Source: Spartobacteria bacterium
Lineage (GTDB): Bacteria > Verrucomicrobiota > Verrucomicrobiia > Chthoniobacterales > UBA10450
Length of the DNA stretch: 64,000 nucleotides
NCBI GenBank assembly: GCA_003134785.1
Contig: PLCN01000025.1
Location: 1 to 64,000 of the forward strand
Direction of reading: 5' to 3'
The position numbers and the translations under genes were made by a program. Positions 17,650-27,872 of the stretch are shown piece after piece; position 1 is the first letter of the stretch, and each line of letters opens with the position of its first letter. The notes under the pieces were generated by a model, which did no database searches, was not told the origin of the DNA, and saw only the letters and a program-made list of their open reading frames with translations.

Positions 17650-17770
17650 GGCTACGGGAAAGGCTTCTCAAGAGCAATTGCAAGCCGTTATTTCAGAGCG
17701 AAGGAGCCAACGGGGGCGAAAGACAACAGGAACCAAAGGCCGAACGTCCGTCCAACACTTCTTTGAAAAT

Positions 17771-18354
17771 AGCCCAGCGCTTTAGCGCTGGGAATTTCGG
17801 ATCAAAACAGGCAAAGTCCCGGCAGGGACGGCAGAATGCATTCCTTCATCAGTTCCCTCCATCATTGCGTGTTCGCGACCAAAGGCCGTGAAGTATTGTT
17901 GACGCCGGATATTCGGGAACGGCTCTGGCCATATCTCGGCGGCGTCGCGCGGGAGAACGGCATGAAGGCGTTAGCGATCGGCGGCGTGGCCGATCATGTG
18001 CACATTCTTCTTAGCGTGCCGGCAACGATGTCCATAGCGAAGGCCATGCAGCTGCTAAAAGGGAATTCTTCCAAATGGATTCATGAGACGTTTCCAGAGC
18101 TTCGGAGCTTCGCGTGGCAGGGAGGTTATGCGGCGTTCAGCGTCGGTGTTTTGGGAATTGAAGAGACGCGGGCGTATATTCGCAATCAGGAGGAGCATCA
18201 TCGGACGAGGACCTATCGGGAGGAGGTCATTATATTTTTGAAGCGTCATGGGTTGCCGTTCGATGATGCGATGATCGAATAACGATTCTTTCGTCCCTGA
18301 CGGGACTCGTCGCGTGATGGCGCCGATGTTGTCCCAGCGCTAAAGCGCTGGGCT
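17771..18354 (+). mobile_element. REP-associated transposase element with inverted palindromes
   Basis: The transposase ORF is bounded by AGCCCAGCGCTTTAGCGCTG at 17771 (22 bp with its last two G) and its exact reverse complement ending at 18354, each itself a hairpin. Inside these lie a second pair of hairpins (GTCCCGGCAGGGAC at 17817, GTCCCTGACGGGAC at 18293). A third degenerate palindrome is at about 18380-18402. This is the plan of RAYT/IS200-like units that use hairpin ends. Confidence 0.8.
17836..18282 (+). CDS. REP-associated (IS200-like, Y1) transposase
   Basis: 148 aa. HUH/Y1 single-domain transposase. The HUH metal-binding motif is in GGVADHVHILLSVPA (His-Val-His), and a late conserved Tyr candidate is in EETRAYIRNQEEHH. 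SIAKAMQLLKGNSSKWIHE is typical of the TnpA/RAYT family. Such enzymes cut single-stranded DNA at hairpins and are thought to spread REP palindromes. Flanked by the inverted palindromes described for the element. It appears intact. Confidence 0.9.
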   Translation: MHSFISSLHHCVFATKGREVLLTPDIRERLWPYLGGVARENGMKALAIGGVADHVHILLSVPATMSIAKAMQLLKGNSSKWIHETFPELRSFAWQGGYAAFSVGVLGIEETRAYIRNQEEHHRTRTYREEVIIFLKRHGLPFDDAMIE

Positions 18355-18419
18355 ATTGTCAGGGGACAACTGCTTATAGCAGCCCAGAGCGCTGGGCTAT
18401 TATCCTTTGAGCTCTGGCT

Positions 18420-19778
18420 TCAGTCTTGCCTCGCGGCTTCGGCGAACGCGATGTCGCCGGACTTTAGATCCAACTCCGCTTCCGCCGGGGTGCCGAAGAC
18501 CTGCGCACGCTTATCGTCGAATTCGCCTTCCCATCTCGCGACTACAACCGTGGCCAGGCAGTTTCCCATCAGGTTCACGGCGGAGCGGCCCATATCCATT
18601 AACGCATCGATGCCGACGATGACCGCAACACCCATGGCGCCCAGACCCGCGGGGAGCAAGGTGTTCATCGTGGCGAGAAGGACCAGGATGGAAGCCCGCG
18701 GCACACCGGCCAGCCCTTTGGAAGTAACCATGAAGGCCAGCATCATCGCAAGCTGTTGACCCAGTCCCATGTGCTGGCCTGTGGTCGCTTCGGCGGCCTG
18801 CGCGATGAAGACAGAAGTTATCGCGAGAAATATCATCGAGCCGTCGAGGTTGAACGAATACCCGGTCGGCATGACAAAGCCGACAATACGCCTCGGCACG
18901 CCCATGCGTTCCATCGCCTGCATCGCTTTCGGCATGGCCGATTCGCTGCTGGTCGTGGCGAAGGCGATGGCGGCCGGTTCGCGCACGGCCCGCACAAACT
19001 GCCGGATCGGCACCCGCGCGATGAGCATCACGAGTCCGAAAATCAGCGTGATAAAAATGATTAGCCCGAGGTAGTACGAGAGAATGAGATTACCAAGGTT
19101 CACCAGCACGCCGAGACCTTGCGTTCCAATAGTGTGGGCCATGGCCGCAGCCACGCCGATCGGCGCGAACATCATAACGTAGTTGGTGAACTTGAACATC
19201 ACCTGGGACAGACTCTCCATCGCGCGAATGATCGGTTTCCCTTTTTCGCCGATAGCTGACACCGCCATGGCGAAGAGCACAGCGAAGGCGACGGTTTGAA
19301 GGATGTCGCCGCGCGCCATCGCGTCGACGATGCTGGAGGGAAACGCATGCACCAGCGTTTCGACCAGGGTCCGGGGATGATCCGCCGTGATCTGTTGGAT
19401 CACTTCGGTCGGGCTGGCTGCCAGCGGAACGCCCAGGCCTGGTTTCGTCAAGTTGACCACGGCTAACCCGATGAAGAGGCCGGCAGTGGTAACGATCTCG
19501 AAATAGATCAACGCTTTCACGCCCATGCGTCCCACTTTTTTCAAGTCGCCGCCGCCAGCGATCCCTACGACCAGGGTGGAGAAGATGAGTGGGGCGATGA
19601 TGGACTTGATGAGGTTGAGGAAGATGTCCCGCAGAAAGTAGACCGCGTTTCCCCAATCGGGTCGCAGCCAGCCGATCAAGCCGCCTACAACCACGCCGAT
19701 CAGGATCTGCATCGTCAACGACGGCCGATACCATGGGCGGCGAGATAGAGCGGTGGCCGGTGGCGTGGTCGCGTTCAT
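18420..19778 (-). CDS. Dicarboxylate/amino acid:cation symporter (DAACS family)
   Basis: 452 aa from the ATG at 19778. The open frame reaches 19916, but the extra residues are Arg-rich and non-conserved. The family motifs of GltP/DctA/GltT transporters are present: IKSIIAPLIFSTLVVGIAG, the serine-rich hairpin region AIAFATTSSESAMPKAMQ, and PTGYSFNLDGSMIFLAI with the Na+/substrate-binding NLDG. Eight membrane helices plus two re-entrant hairpins are expected, in the inner membrane. Likely imports glutamate, aspartate or C4-dicarboxylates with Na+ or H+; the sequence does not fix the substrate. Confidence 0.93.
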   Translation of the reverse strand: MNATTPPATALSRRPWYRPSLTMQILIGVVVGGLIGWLRPDWGNAVYFLRDIFLNLIKSIIAPLIFSTLVVGIAGGGDLKKVGRMGVKALIYFEIVTTAGLFIGLAVVNLTKPGLGVPLAASPTEVIQQITADHPRTLVETLVHAFPSSIVDAMARGDILQTVAFAVLFAMAVSAIGEKGKPIIRAMESLSQVMFKFTNYVMMFAPIGVAAAMAHTIGTQGLGVLVNLGNLILSYYLGLIIFITLIFGLVMLIARVPIRQFVRAVREPAAIAFATTSSESAMPKAMQAMERMGVPRRIVGFVMPTGYSFNLDGSMIFLAITSVFIAQAAEATTGQHMGLGQQLAMMLAFMVTSKGLAGVPRASILVLLATMNTLLPAGLGAMGVAVIVGIDALMDMGRSAVNLMGNCLATVVVARWEGEFDDKRAQVFGTPAEAELDLKSGDIAFAEAARQD

Positions 19779-19865
19779 GCGCGATGAAGTAAACCGGGAT
19801 GCGCCGAGGTATGCAAAGCAGAATCGCCTGATCGGGTTTTGCCGCCAGCAACGATGTCGAAGAAA

Positions 19866-19961
19866 ACGTCCAACGCCCAACGTCCAACGCTGTAGTGGCA
19901 GCCGTGCCGGCTGCATTTGGTTTAGAATCTTGCAGGCGACACGCCTGCCGCTACAGATGGA
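19866..19961. repeat. GTTGGACG-type tandem words and imperfect palindrome
   Basis: On the minus strand GTTGGACGTTGGGCGTTGG recurs, the same word family found upstream of the tRNA-Arg copies (for example 48089-48123). Next to it TGTAGTGGCAGCC...GGCAGGCGTGTCGCC-like arms form an imperfect palindrome ending CTGCCGCTACA. It lies between the divergent symporter and thrC genes. Confidence 0.5.
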
Positions 19962-19964
19962 TGT

Positions 19965-21131
<1,167 letters not shown>

Positions 21132-21150
21132 CCAGGCTTCTCTCCGTAAG

Positions 21151-21483
21151 TTAGAGCCCCATATTCGAGAGAACTACCGCAATCTGATTCACCACCTCGG
21201 CCAGTTTGGGATGAGAGGCTTCGATCGCTTCCACCGAGGCGGTTAATCCATTCAGTGAAGCTTCGATCAGCTTCGGTTTCTTTTCCGTGCGAGTAGCCTC
21301 ATGCGCCGAGGCGTCCACAAATCTCGCGATGCTCCGGGCGTCTTCCGCATGACTCTTGGCCAGCGTGCCTACCTCATCCTTCAGCGCCGCCAGCAGTTTC
21401 AAGAGCTCCGCTCGAGCAGGTTCGGGAATGTTGGGCGATTCTTTCAGCCGCGCTTCGATTTTCTGAATGCGATCTTCGATCAT
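21151..21483 (-). CDS. DUF4404-family protein
   Basis: 110 aa from the ATG at 21483 (a GTG nine bases upstream is possible). Helical, with IEARLKESPNIPEPARAELL at the start and the family ending IEASHPKLAEVVNQIAVVL then SNMGL. DUF4404 proteins are short coiled-coil proteins of unknown function. Converges with thrC, 19 bases from its stop. Confidence 0.75.
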   Translation of the reverse strand: MIEDRIQKIEARLKESPNIPEPARAELLKLLAALKDEVGTLAKSHAEDARSIARFVDASAHEATRTEKKPKLIEASLNGLTASVEAIEASHPKLAEVVNQIAVVLSNMGL

Positions 21484-21533
21484 AACGCTCACAAGTTCGC
21501 GGTCTTCCGGCGATTTGCCAGCGCGATTCCCAT

Positions 21534-21761
21534 TTAGTTACTCGCAATCTTGACTAATTTCATGCGTCCAGACGCGCCACTCGTGATCGATACCGCTGAT
21601 TTTGGACATCCAAAGTGTCGGGCAATCAATACCACTAACTCCTTATTAGCTTTGCCGTCTACCGGAGGTGATTTCAGTTGGGCCAGCCACGGGCCATCGT
21701 TGATTTCTTCGAGAAGGCTAACTCGCGCACTCGGCTTCACCTTAACTTGAATGGTCTTCAT
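21534..21761 (-). CDS. DUF167 (YggU-family) protein
   Basis: 75 aa. MKTIQVKVKPSARVS start, then the family core LKSPPVDGKANKELV and the end SGASGRMKLVKI. YggU-like proteins are small conserved proteins of unknown function. The start at 21761 overlaps the TGA of the upstream YjbR-like gene (ATGA), so the longer frame to 21833 is rejected and translational coupling is expected. Confidence 0.88.
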   Translation of the reverse strand: MKTIQVKVKPSARVSLLEEINDGPWLAQLKSPPVDGKANKELVVLIARHFGCPKSAVSITSGASGRMKLVKIASN

Positions 21762-22123
21762 GAGGGAGGGGTCCGGGTTCCCGAGAGGCCATCGTATTTC
21801 GAAATCTCCCTCTTGGATGCTAACATGCGCCATGCCTGTTCGATGAGCCGCCGCAAGGTTGCCGGCTCAACCGCCAGAAGATTGACGAGCACGAAGGGAT
21901 AGGCGCGATAATGATCGGTCAGGAAGAAAGCATCCGGGAGTTTCTCCAGTAATTCGTGGCGCTCGTTCAGGTCGACCCTGAGCGCAAACGTCTCGCCATC
22001 CTCGCGCAAGCGGCCAAGAAACTTGCGGCCGACGTGCAAGGAGGGGCCGCCATAAGAACGACCCTCCGAGACATTGGGCAAGGCCAGGGCCATCTGGCGC
22101 ACCTGGTCGTAGCTAAGAGCCAT
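21758..22123 (-). CDS. MmcQ/YjbR-family protein
   Basis: 121 aa. Family pattern: MALALPNVSEGRSYGGPSLH near the start, FLGRLREDGETFALRVD in the middle, and DHYRAYPFVLVNLLAV toward the end (the usual pWv.v aromatic strand region). A CyaY-like fold is known for the family; proposed roles in DNA binding are not settled. First gene of a two-gene unit with the DUF167 gene. Confidence 0.85.
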   Translation of the reverse strand: MALSYDQVRQMALALPNVSEGRSYGGPSLHVGRKFLGRLREDGETFALRVDLNERHELLEKLPDAFFLTDHYRAYPFVLVNLLAVEPATLRRLIEQAWRMLASKREISKYDGLSGTRTPPS

Positions 22124-22534
22124 GCGAAATCTTCAGAAGGCTTAATGAAACAAAGACCAGTTCGGATAGCTTTTGGAATTGCATTGTGTGATCAGACCGC
22201 GTTCGACCTTGATTTCCAAGGTCGCATATCTTTCAACGATGCAATATCGATCAGATTGGAAATGGGGCGGGGCGCGGTTCGTGAGAAAGCCGCCCCGCCT
22301 GTGAGATTTCCCGGGGGAGGGAAGATTCGGGCCCGGGATCTCGTCAGGCTCGCGCGGGGGGAATGCACGAGGTCTTTCATAGGGCAATACGAGATCTGCA
22401 GAGCGAAGTTTAAAAAAATCTGCAATTTTCTTTATTTTTTTCGCAAAAGAGGAAAAGGGATGTGGAATTACGGTGTGCAGTCGCTCAGTCGAGACTGGCG
22501 AGCAATTGCGATCACGGGCATAGTCGATCGCTGA
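22124..22534. other. Non-coding gap before oxidoreductase gene
   Basis: No convincing gene on either strand. An A/T-rich stretch (about 22410-22445) is likely to contain the promoter of the gene starting at 22535, and a GC-rich patch with CCCGGGGGAGGG and GGGCCCGGGATC precedes it. Confidence 0.5.
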
Positions 22535-24121
22535 ATGAAATCTCGATACGACGTGGTCATCCTCGGCGCTGGTCATAACGGCCTGGTCGCGGCGTCTTAC
22601 CTGGCTCGCGCGGGGTTGAGTGTGCTGCTGCTCGAGAAGAATGATTACATCGGCGGAGCAACCACGTCGCAGAAGGTCTTTCCGGACTACGACGCGCAAC
22701 TGTCGCGTTATTCTTATCTAGTCAGCCTGTTCCCGGAGAAAATCATCCGCGATCTTGGCCTGAAGCTCGAGCTGCGCCGGCGCACGACGGGTTCGTTCAC
22801 ACCTTACGTGAAAGATGGCCGGCATGACGGCTTGCTCCTGAGCAATGTTTCGGAGGAAGTAAGCCGCCGGTCGCTCTTTGAGTTGACCGGTAATCACTCA
22901 GAGTTCGAACAGCTAAAGAAGTTTTACGGCCTCGCTCGCGTCTTCGCTGAAAATGTTTGGGACACGATGCTGGAGCCGCTCGTGGCGAAGGAAGATTTCC
23001 GGCGCCGCTTCGATGTGGACGAGACGAGTCGCGAGGCTTGGCGAAGTCTGGCGGAAGAACCGCTTGGTCGAGCAGTCGAACGATATCTGCAAAATGACTT
23101 GCTGCGCGGCGTGGTCTTCACGGACGCTAAGATCGGCGTCTTCACTCATCCGCACGATGAGACGCTGCTTCAGAACCGTTGTTTCCTCTACCACCTCATC
23201 GGCAATAAGACCGGCGAATGGAAGGTGCCGGTGGGCGGGATGGGCAATGTCGCGCGTGAACTGGAACGCGCGGCTCGGCAGAGCGGCGCTGAGATGCAGA
23301 CAAATGTCCGTATCGATGCGTTGGATCTCTCCGGCAAAACGCGCACGGTGGAAATTGAGCTGGATGGAAAAACGCAAACCATCGAGGCGCGATTTCTCCT
23401 GGTGAACTTTGGCTCGAACGTGCTGGCGAAGTTGCTTGGCCAGCCGTATCAGCCGGATCCGACGGATGAAGGCTCCGTCTTCAAGATCAACATGCTCTTG
23501 CGCCGCTTGCCGAAGCTAAGGTCGGCGCGACACGCGGAGTCGGAAGCATTCTGCGGCACGTTCCATATCGACGAAGGTTACGAAGAAATGAAAGCCAGCT
23601 ATAAGCAGGCAAAGCACGGGAAGCTGCCCGACAAGGTGCCGAGCGAAGTCTACTGCCACACGCTGACTGATGACAGCATCCTATCGCCCGACCTGCGCGC
23701 AAAAGGCTTCCATACCATGACATTGTTCGGGCTCGATACGCCCTGGCCTTTGTTTGCCGAGAACAATGGAGCGATGCGGCGGCAGGCCGAGCAAAGGTTT
23801 GTGAAAGGATTGAATAGCTGGCTGGCTGAGCCGCTGGAAGATTGCCTTGCTCTGGCTCGTGACGGCAGTCCCTGCATCGAGAGTAAGAGTCCGGTCGACA
23901 TCGAAGAGGCGCTCGGCCTTTACCACGGTAACATCTTTCAAACCGCGCTGACCTTTCCTTTTGCGGAAGCCAAGGAGCAGACCGGCGCGTGGGGAGTGGA
24001 GACGGAATACGAGAATGTATTTCTCTGCGGCTCGAGCGCCCAGCGCGGCGGTGCCGTCAGCGGCATTCCCGGTCATAACGCCGCGAAGAAGGTGCTGGAA
24101 ACACTTAAGGCAGGACAATGA
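22535..24121 (+). CDS. Phytoene desaturase-like FAD-dependent oxidoreductase
   Basis: 528 aa. N-terminal Rossmann FAD site (DVVILGAGHNGLVAASYLAR then LLLEKNDYIGG) and a C-terminal FAD motif (NVFLCGSSAQRGGAVSGIPG). The AGHNGL form and the overall length fit the PYROXD2/CrtI-like clade of NAD(P)/FAD oxidoreductases rather than a true carotenoid CrtI; no phytoene synthase is nearby. Likely an oxidase or desaturase with unknown substrate. Monocistronic, followed by a HEPN/MNT module on the other strand. Confidence 0.85.
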   Translation: MKSRYDVVILGAGHNGLVAASYLARAGLSVLLLEKNDYIGGATTSQKVFPDYDAQLSRYSYLVSLFPEKIIRDLGLKLELRRRTTGSFTPYVKDGRHDGLLLSNVSEEVSRRSLFELTGNHSEFEQLKKFYGLARVFAENVWDTMLEPLVAKEDFRRRFDVDETSREAWRSLAEEPLGRAVERYLQNDLLRGVVFTDAKIGVFTHPHDETLLQNRCFLYHLIGNKTGEWKVPVGGMGNVARELERAARQSGAEMQTNVRIDALDLSGKTRTVEIELDGKTQTIEARFLLVNFGSNVLAKLLGQPYQPDPTDEGSVFKINMLLRRLPKLRSARHAESEAFCGTFHIDEGYEEMKASYKQAKHGKLPDKVPSEVYCHTLTDDSILSPDLRAKGFHTMTLFGLDTPWPLFAENNGAMRRQAEQRFVKGLNSWLAEPLEDCLALARDGSPCIESKSPVDIEEALGLYHGNIFQTALTFPFAEAKEQTGAWGVETEYENVFLCGSSAQRGGAVSGIPGHNAAKKVLETLKAGQ

Positions 24122-24177
24122 TCCTGCGTCAGTCCCGGATGCAAGGCCAACATCGAAATTCTATGGCGACTCGCTGT

Positions 24178-24621
24178 TCACCAGTTCCCTAGCTCGGGGT
24201 GTTTTTCTTTGAGCCAGGCTAATACATCCGTGCGCAACTCTTTCGCGAAGTCGGCTAGTTCCTTTGCCTCTGCGTCAGTTACCTGTTCAATCGCATCGTA
24301 TTCAATTTTATTACGTTTGCTTCGACACGTATCGAGAAAATCGGCATCGTCCTGACGATCGTTTCCAAGAATTAGCGGCAATGATTGCAGCGTCCGATAA
24401 TGCGCTAGAGCCCTTTCAGGGCGCCAACCTTCAGCGTTGAGAAGAATGGAGCAAAGTTGCAGAGAGGCGTTATACGCGATGTTAAATTGCCAGTCCGCGG
24501 AGAGGTCGCGCCCGGCATCCTTCAAATCGCGATCCACCAGCGCGAGTTGCGAGGCGATTTGATCAACCGTTGGGCGATAGGGTCGCAGCCAGCCAGCCTT
24601 AGCCCAATTTCGCAAGCTCAT
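24178..24621 (-). CDS. HEPN-domain protein of a HEPN/MNT pair
   Basis: 147 aa, all helical. It carries FNIAYNASLQLCSILLNAEG and the terminal helix CRSKRNKIEYDA. In HEPN toxins this position holds R-x4-6-H; here it is RNKIEY, with the His replaced, so RNase activity may be lost or altered. It overlaps the upstream MNT gene by 23 bases, and the pair is a known toxin-antitoxin arrangement in which MNT modifies (AMPylates) HEPN. Second gene of the operon. Confidence 0.8.
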   Translation of the reverse strand: MSLRNWAKAGWLRPYRPTVDQIASQLALVDRDLKDAGRDLSADWQFNIAYNASLQLCSILLNAEGWRPERALAHYRTLQSLPLILGNDRQDDADFLDTCRSKRNKIEYDAIEQVTDAEAKELADFAKELRTDVLAWLKEKHPELGNW

Positions 24622-25183
24622 CGCTGTTACCTTTTATGAAAAGTTTTTCGCTCTCTACCACGCTGTTTAGAAATCCATTGCCGGTCCGTCGTTTCTTGCG
24701 CCAGGCAGCCGTGGTATAAGTGTGCGGATTTATTTCGCGCCCAATCTCCGTGGACGCCTTGCGCAATGCCGGGGCCAGAGCGCGAAGTCCGGCGCTGCCG
24801 ATCACCATCAAGTCCACGTCGCTACTTGCCTTGCCCTTGCTCTGCGCGAGCGAGCCAAAGACGAAAACCAGGTTGATTCCGGGGATGCTGCGCAGGGCTC
24901 TGGCCAGAACATCACGCAGTCCGGCGGTCTTGAGGACGAGCTGTTGCAAATCGCGAAAGAGCGGATGATGGAAATTGGCGCGAAAATAACGGCGATTGCC
25001 GTCGCGGTGGCTCGTCACTAAATCGGCGGCGTGCAGTTGTTTCAGTTCGCCTTGGACGGTTCCCAGAGAAAGGCCGCTCTGTCGCGCCAAATCGCGGAGG
25101 TGCAATTCGACTTCCGCATCGGCAAAAAGCAACCGGAGCGTTTCGGCACGGACTCGCGGAAACAAGACGGTCAATAACTCCAT
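24599..25183 (-). CDS. MNT-type nucleotidyltransferase with winged-helix N-terminus
   Basis: 194 aa. Residues about 1-85 form a winged-helix DNA-binding domain (HLRDLARQSGLSLGTVQGEL). Residues about 95-190 form a minimal nucleotidyltransferase with the catalytic GS-x-D-x-D signature (FGSLAQSKGKASSDVDLMVI). Known MNT partners of HEPN proteins are antitoxins. The fused winged helix makes autoregulation likely, supported by an inverted repeat directly before the start codon (25188-25217). It overlaps the HEPN gene. Confidence 0.88.
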   Translation of the reverse strand: MELLTVLFPRVRAETLRLLFADAEVELHLRDLARQSGLSLGTVQGELKQLHAADLVTSHRDGNRRYFRANFHHPLFRDLQQLVLKTAGLRDVLARALRSIPGINLVFVFGSLAQSKGKASSDVDLMVIGSAGLRALAPALRKASTEIGREINPHTYTTAAWRKKRRTGNGFLNSVVESEKLFIKGNSDELAKLG

Positions 25184-25187
25184 GTAT

Positions 25188-25217
25188 GGTTAAACCATTC
25201 GATAGTATGGTTTAACC
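25188..25217 (-). promoter_or_regulatory. Operator-like inverted repeat upstream of MNT/HEPN
   Basis: GGTTAAACCAT and ATGGTTTAACC are perfect 11-bp complementary arms separated by eight bases, starting four bases upstream of the MNT start codon. Each arm is itself a near-palindrome. Probable binding site for the winged-helix domain of the MNT protein. Confidence 0.75.
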
Positions 25218-25418
25218 TGTCAATTCATATTTTGGGCGGGTGAAGGCTCGTGCGCTACCGTCTGTGCCCCGCGAAGTTCGCGGTCTTTCAGTCCAAGGGA
25301 TTCTCGAAGCCCCACGGCTGGTTCACGGTCGAACAAGGCATCGCCGGCATTATGCCGCCCCAAGCATTAAGTCCCCCGGCTGATTCAGATTTCTCCGATC
25401 CCAGCGGTCGTATGACAG

Positions 25419-27872
25419 CTAGTCCAGATGACTTGGCTTGGCTTCCTTCGGCGCGAGCGAGGCGACGATCTTGTCGAAACGCGGATCGTCTCGAAGTGAG
25501 TCCCATTGCGGATAAAGCTTCAGTTCGCCATAGGTTACGCCCGCCGGAATTTGCGCCGCGATGGACAATTGCTCGAGTGCCAGGTCTTTCTCACCCGTCC
25601 AGGCGTAGATCATGGCCAGATTGGTGACGTAGTTAGGGCCATCCACCGAATCCTTGGTGATGGGCAGCAATTCGCAGGCGCGACGGCCTTCGCGAATGGC
25701 GTCTTCCTTCCGGCCGAGGCCGGCGTCGATCAGCCCGAGCCGGCTCCAGGCTGGCGCGTAATCGGGTTGCTCGCTCACGGTTTTTTCCTCTATCAACCGG
25801 GCGGCCGCGAACGCGGTCCGCGCTTTGGTTTCATCGCCGAAAGTACGAGCAGCGAGGCCTACAAACCAGTCGCGTGTCCAAAGAGAGTTATTGTAGGTGT
25901 CGCGCAGTCCTTCGGCGCGGATGGACTGGAGCGCGCGAGTAGCTCCGCTGGGATTGCGCAGCGCCAATGCACAATTAAGAAGGCCGTTCGCGACATCGGT
26001 GGCGGCCTTCGGATTTTCGTTCACGATGGCAGAAAGCTCAGCGCGCCAGGGCTCGGGATCGGCGTGCTCGGAGAAGGAGATTTGCGCGAGCTGTGTTCGC
26101 ACAAACTGATCGTGGGGCTTGACGGAAAGGGCGCGCGCATACATTTGGGCCGATTCGGGATAGCGGCGCAGAACCTGGTAAGTGAAGGCCGTTTCCTCCA
26201 AGTAGCGGAAGTTTCGGGGATCGAGTTCGATGCCATGCTCCCAATTGCGCGTCGATTCCACCCAGCGGCCTTGGCGGCGATCCATCGCGGCGGTGTAAAT
26301 GTAGACAAGAGGATTGTTCGGGAGCGTGGCTCGAGCCAGCTCCAATTCAGCACGAGCGCGATCGTAATCGCGGAAGGCCTTATAGGCGTAGTCGGCCTGC
26401 ATGAGATGGACTTCCCCTGCGTCGGGATGGAACTGGGCCGCTTTCTCGATGGCCGCCCGCGCTGCTTCAAGACGGGCAGCCGTGTGATCGAAACCTTGCC
26501 AATAGAGGTCGATGTGAGCTGTGACCAGAAGACCATTCGCGCGCAAGAAGTGCGGGTCGCGGGCCAGCGCTTCCTCGAGCAGTGAGACCGCCTGGAGAAG
26601 ACCTTCCTTGGCATCGGGATTAGAGGCCAACTCGACCAACTGCCACGCTTGCCGGAAAAGTTTGTCCGCGACGAGATCGGTGGTCGGCGCCTGGCCGATA
26701 GCTTCTCTTTCTCGTGGCGACATCTGAGCCTGGAGCTGGTCCGCGATGGTTTTGGCGATTTCGCTTTGAATAGCGAACACGTCCGCCAGATCGCGATCGT
26801 AGATCTGCGCCCAAAGATGAGTGTCGGTGCGGGCGTCGATGAGCTGCGCGTTGACTCGGATACGGTTGTCGACCCGCTGCACGCTGCCTTCGAGGATGTG
26901 GGCGACGCCGAGTTGCTGGGCGATCTCGCGCAGGTTGCGTTTCCGATCGGCCTTGTATTGCATCACGCTGGTGCGGCTGATCACCTTCAAGTCCGCGACC
27001 TTCGCCAGGTCGGTCAGAATCTCATCCTGAATGCCATCCGTGAAAAAGGCGGTCTCCTGATTCGCGCTCAAGTTTTCGAAAGGCAGAACAGCAATGCTTT
27101 TCGCTGGAACGTTCAGTTTGGTCTTTGGCGCCGGCATACTCTCCGGTGACTGCGGCGAAGCCGGTGGAAAAAAAATCCAATACGCGATGGCCAGCGCCAC
27201 GGCCGAAAAGAAGAAAATGGTGAGCAACGTGTTTCCCGCGGGGAGGGGACTGAGCCGAACCTCCCCGGCAGGCCCCGGCCGTTTGGCGATCTTGCCTCTA
27301 AACTTCTCCGGCACTGCGGGGTTTCCCACTTCATCGGTGTAAAGATTGACCACGGAAACAACGGCGCCGTGTTTTACTTCGCATTCGCCAAGATCGTGCA
27401 GGTTCGGCTGCCAATGCCGGTATTGGGCCAGATCCCCCGCAACGCGTTTCGAGAGCAGAATGTGCCCGGCATCGCCGCAATCCATCACGCGCTGGGCCAT
27501 GTTTATCCCGGCGCCGGCCACATTCGATCGGTCGTTCACGTCGGTCATGCCGCTGACGGGTCCGCTGTGCACGCCCATCCGCACTTTCAGCAGCGGATGA
27601 CTTTGGAGCGCCTTGCTCGTCTGCAACGCGCACCGCACCGGCGCATCGGGCGTGGTCAGGAAGGCGAGCGCCATTCCATCGCCCGTCGGCAGCCGGATCA
27701 ATTTCCCCGCAGCCTCCGCGGCACGGAAAGCATCGGTGTTGCGCACGACCTGATTCAGCTCGTGCAGCGACTCGTGCTGCTCGTTAATCAGCAGCTTCGA
27801 ATACCCGACAATGTCGATGAAAAGGACATGTCCGATTTCGAGTTCGAGTTCGGCGTTGAGTTCAGAAGGCAT
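25419..27872 (-). CDS. Class III cyclase fused to TolB-like and TPR domains
   Basis: 817 aa from the ATG at 27872 (the frame is open to 27959). Residues about 10-190 are a class III cyclase domain (VLFIDIVGYSKLL, LPTGDGMALAF, GINMAQRVMDCGDAGHILLS). One membrane helix (about 225-245) follows, then a TolB-N-like segment (KSIAVLPFENLS, FFTDGIQDEILTDLAKV, ARTDTHLWAQIYDR), then about ten TPR-like repeats. In the cyclase domain GDGMAL takes the place of GDAI, keeping the second metal Asp. Ligand and partners are unknown. One of four paralogues in the window; closest to the one at 45384. Confidence 0.9.
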   Translation of the reverse strand: MPSELNAELELEIGHVLFIDIVGYSKLLINEQHESLHELNQVVRNTDAFRAAEAAGKLIRLPTGDGMALAFLTTPDAPVRCALQTSKALQSHPLLKVRMGVHSGPVSGMTDVNDRSNVAGAGINMAQRVMDCGDAGHILLSKRVAGDLAQYRHWQPNLHDLGECEVKHGAVVSVVNLYTDEVGNPAVPEKFRGKIAKRPGPAGEVRLSPLPAGNTLLTIFFFSAVALAIAYWIFFPPASPQSPESMPAPKTKLNVPAKSIAVLPFENLSANQETAFFTDGIQDEILTDLAKVADLKVISRTSVMQYKADRKRNLREIAQQLGVAHILEGSVQRVDNRIRVNAQLIDARTDTHLWAQIYDRDLADVFAIQSEIAKTIADQLQAQMSPREREAIGQAPTTDLVADKLFRQAWQLVELASNPDAKEGLLQAVSLLEEALARDPHFLRANGLLVTAHIDLYWQGFDHTAARLEAARAAIEKAAQFHPDAGEVHLMQADYAYKAFRDYDRARAELELARATLPNNPLVYIYTAAMDRRQGRWVESTRNWEHGIELDPRNFRYLEETAFTYQVLRRYPESAQMYARALSVKPHDQFVRTQLAQISFSEHADPEPWRAELSAIVNENPKAATDVANGLLNCALALRNPSGATRALQSIRAEGLRDTYNNSLWTRDWFVGLAARTFGDETKARTAFAAARLIEEKTVSEQPDYAPAWSRLGLIDAGLGRKEDAIREGRRACELLPITKDSVDGPNYVTNLAMIYAWTGEKDLALEQLSIAAQIPAGVTYGELKLYPQWDSLRDDPRFDKIVASLAPKEAKPSHLD

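Noticed and set aside
19779-19916. 46-residue extension of the symporter
   Set aside because: Arg/Trp-rich, starts in a repeat tract, and precedes the normal family start.
22142-22699. Long minus-strand ORF of 185 codons spanning the oxidoreductase start
   Set aside because: It overlaps the conserved FAD-binding start on the other strand, and its protein is low in family-like features.
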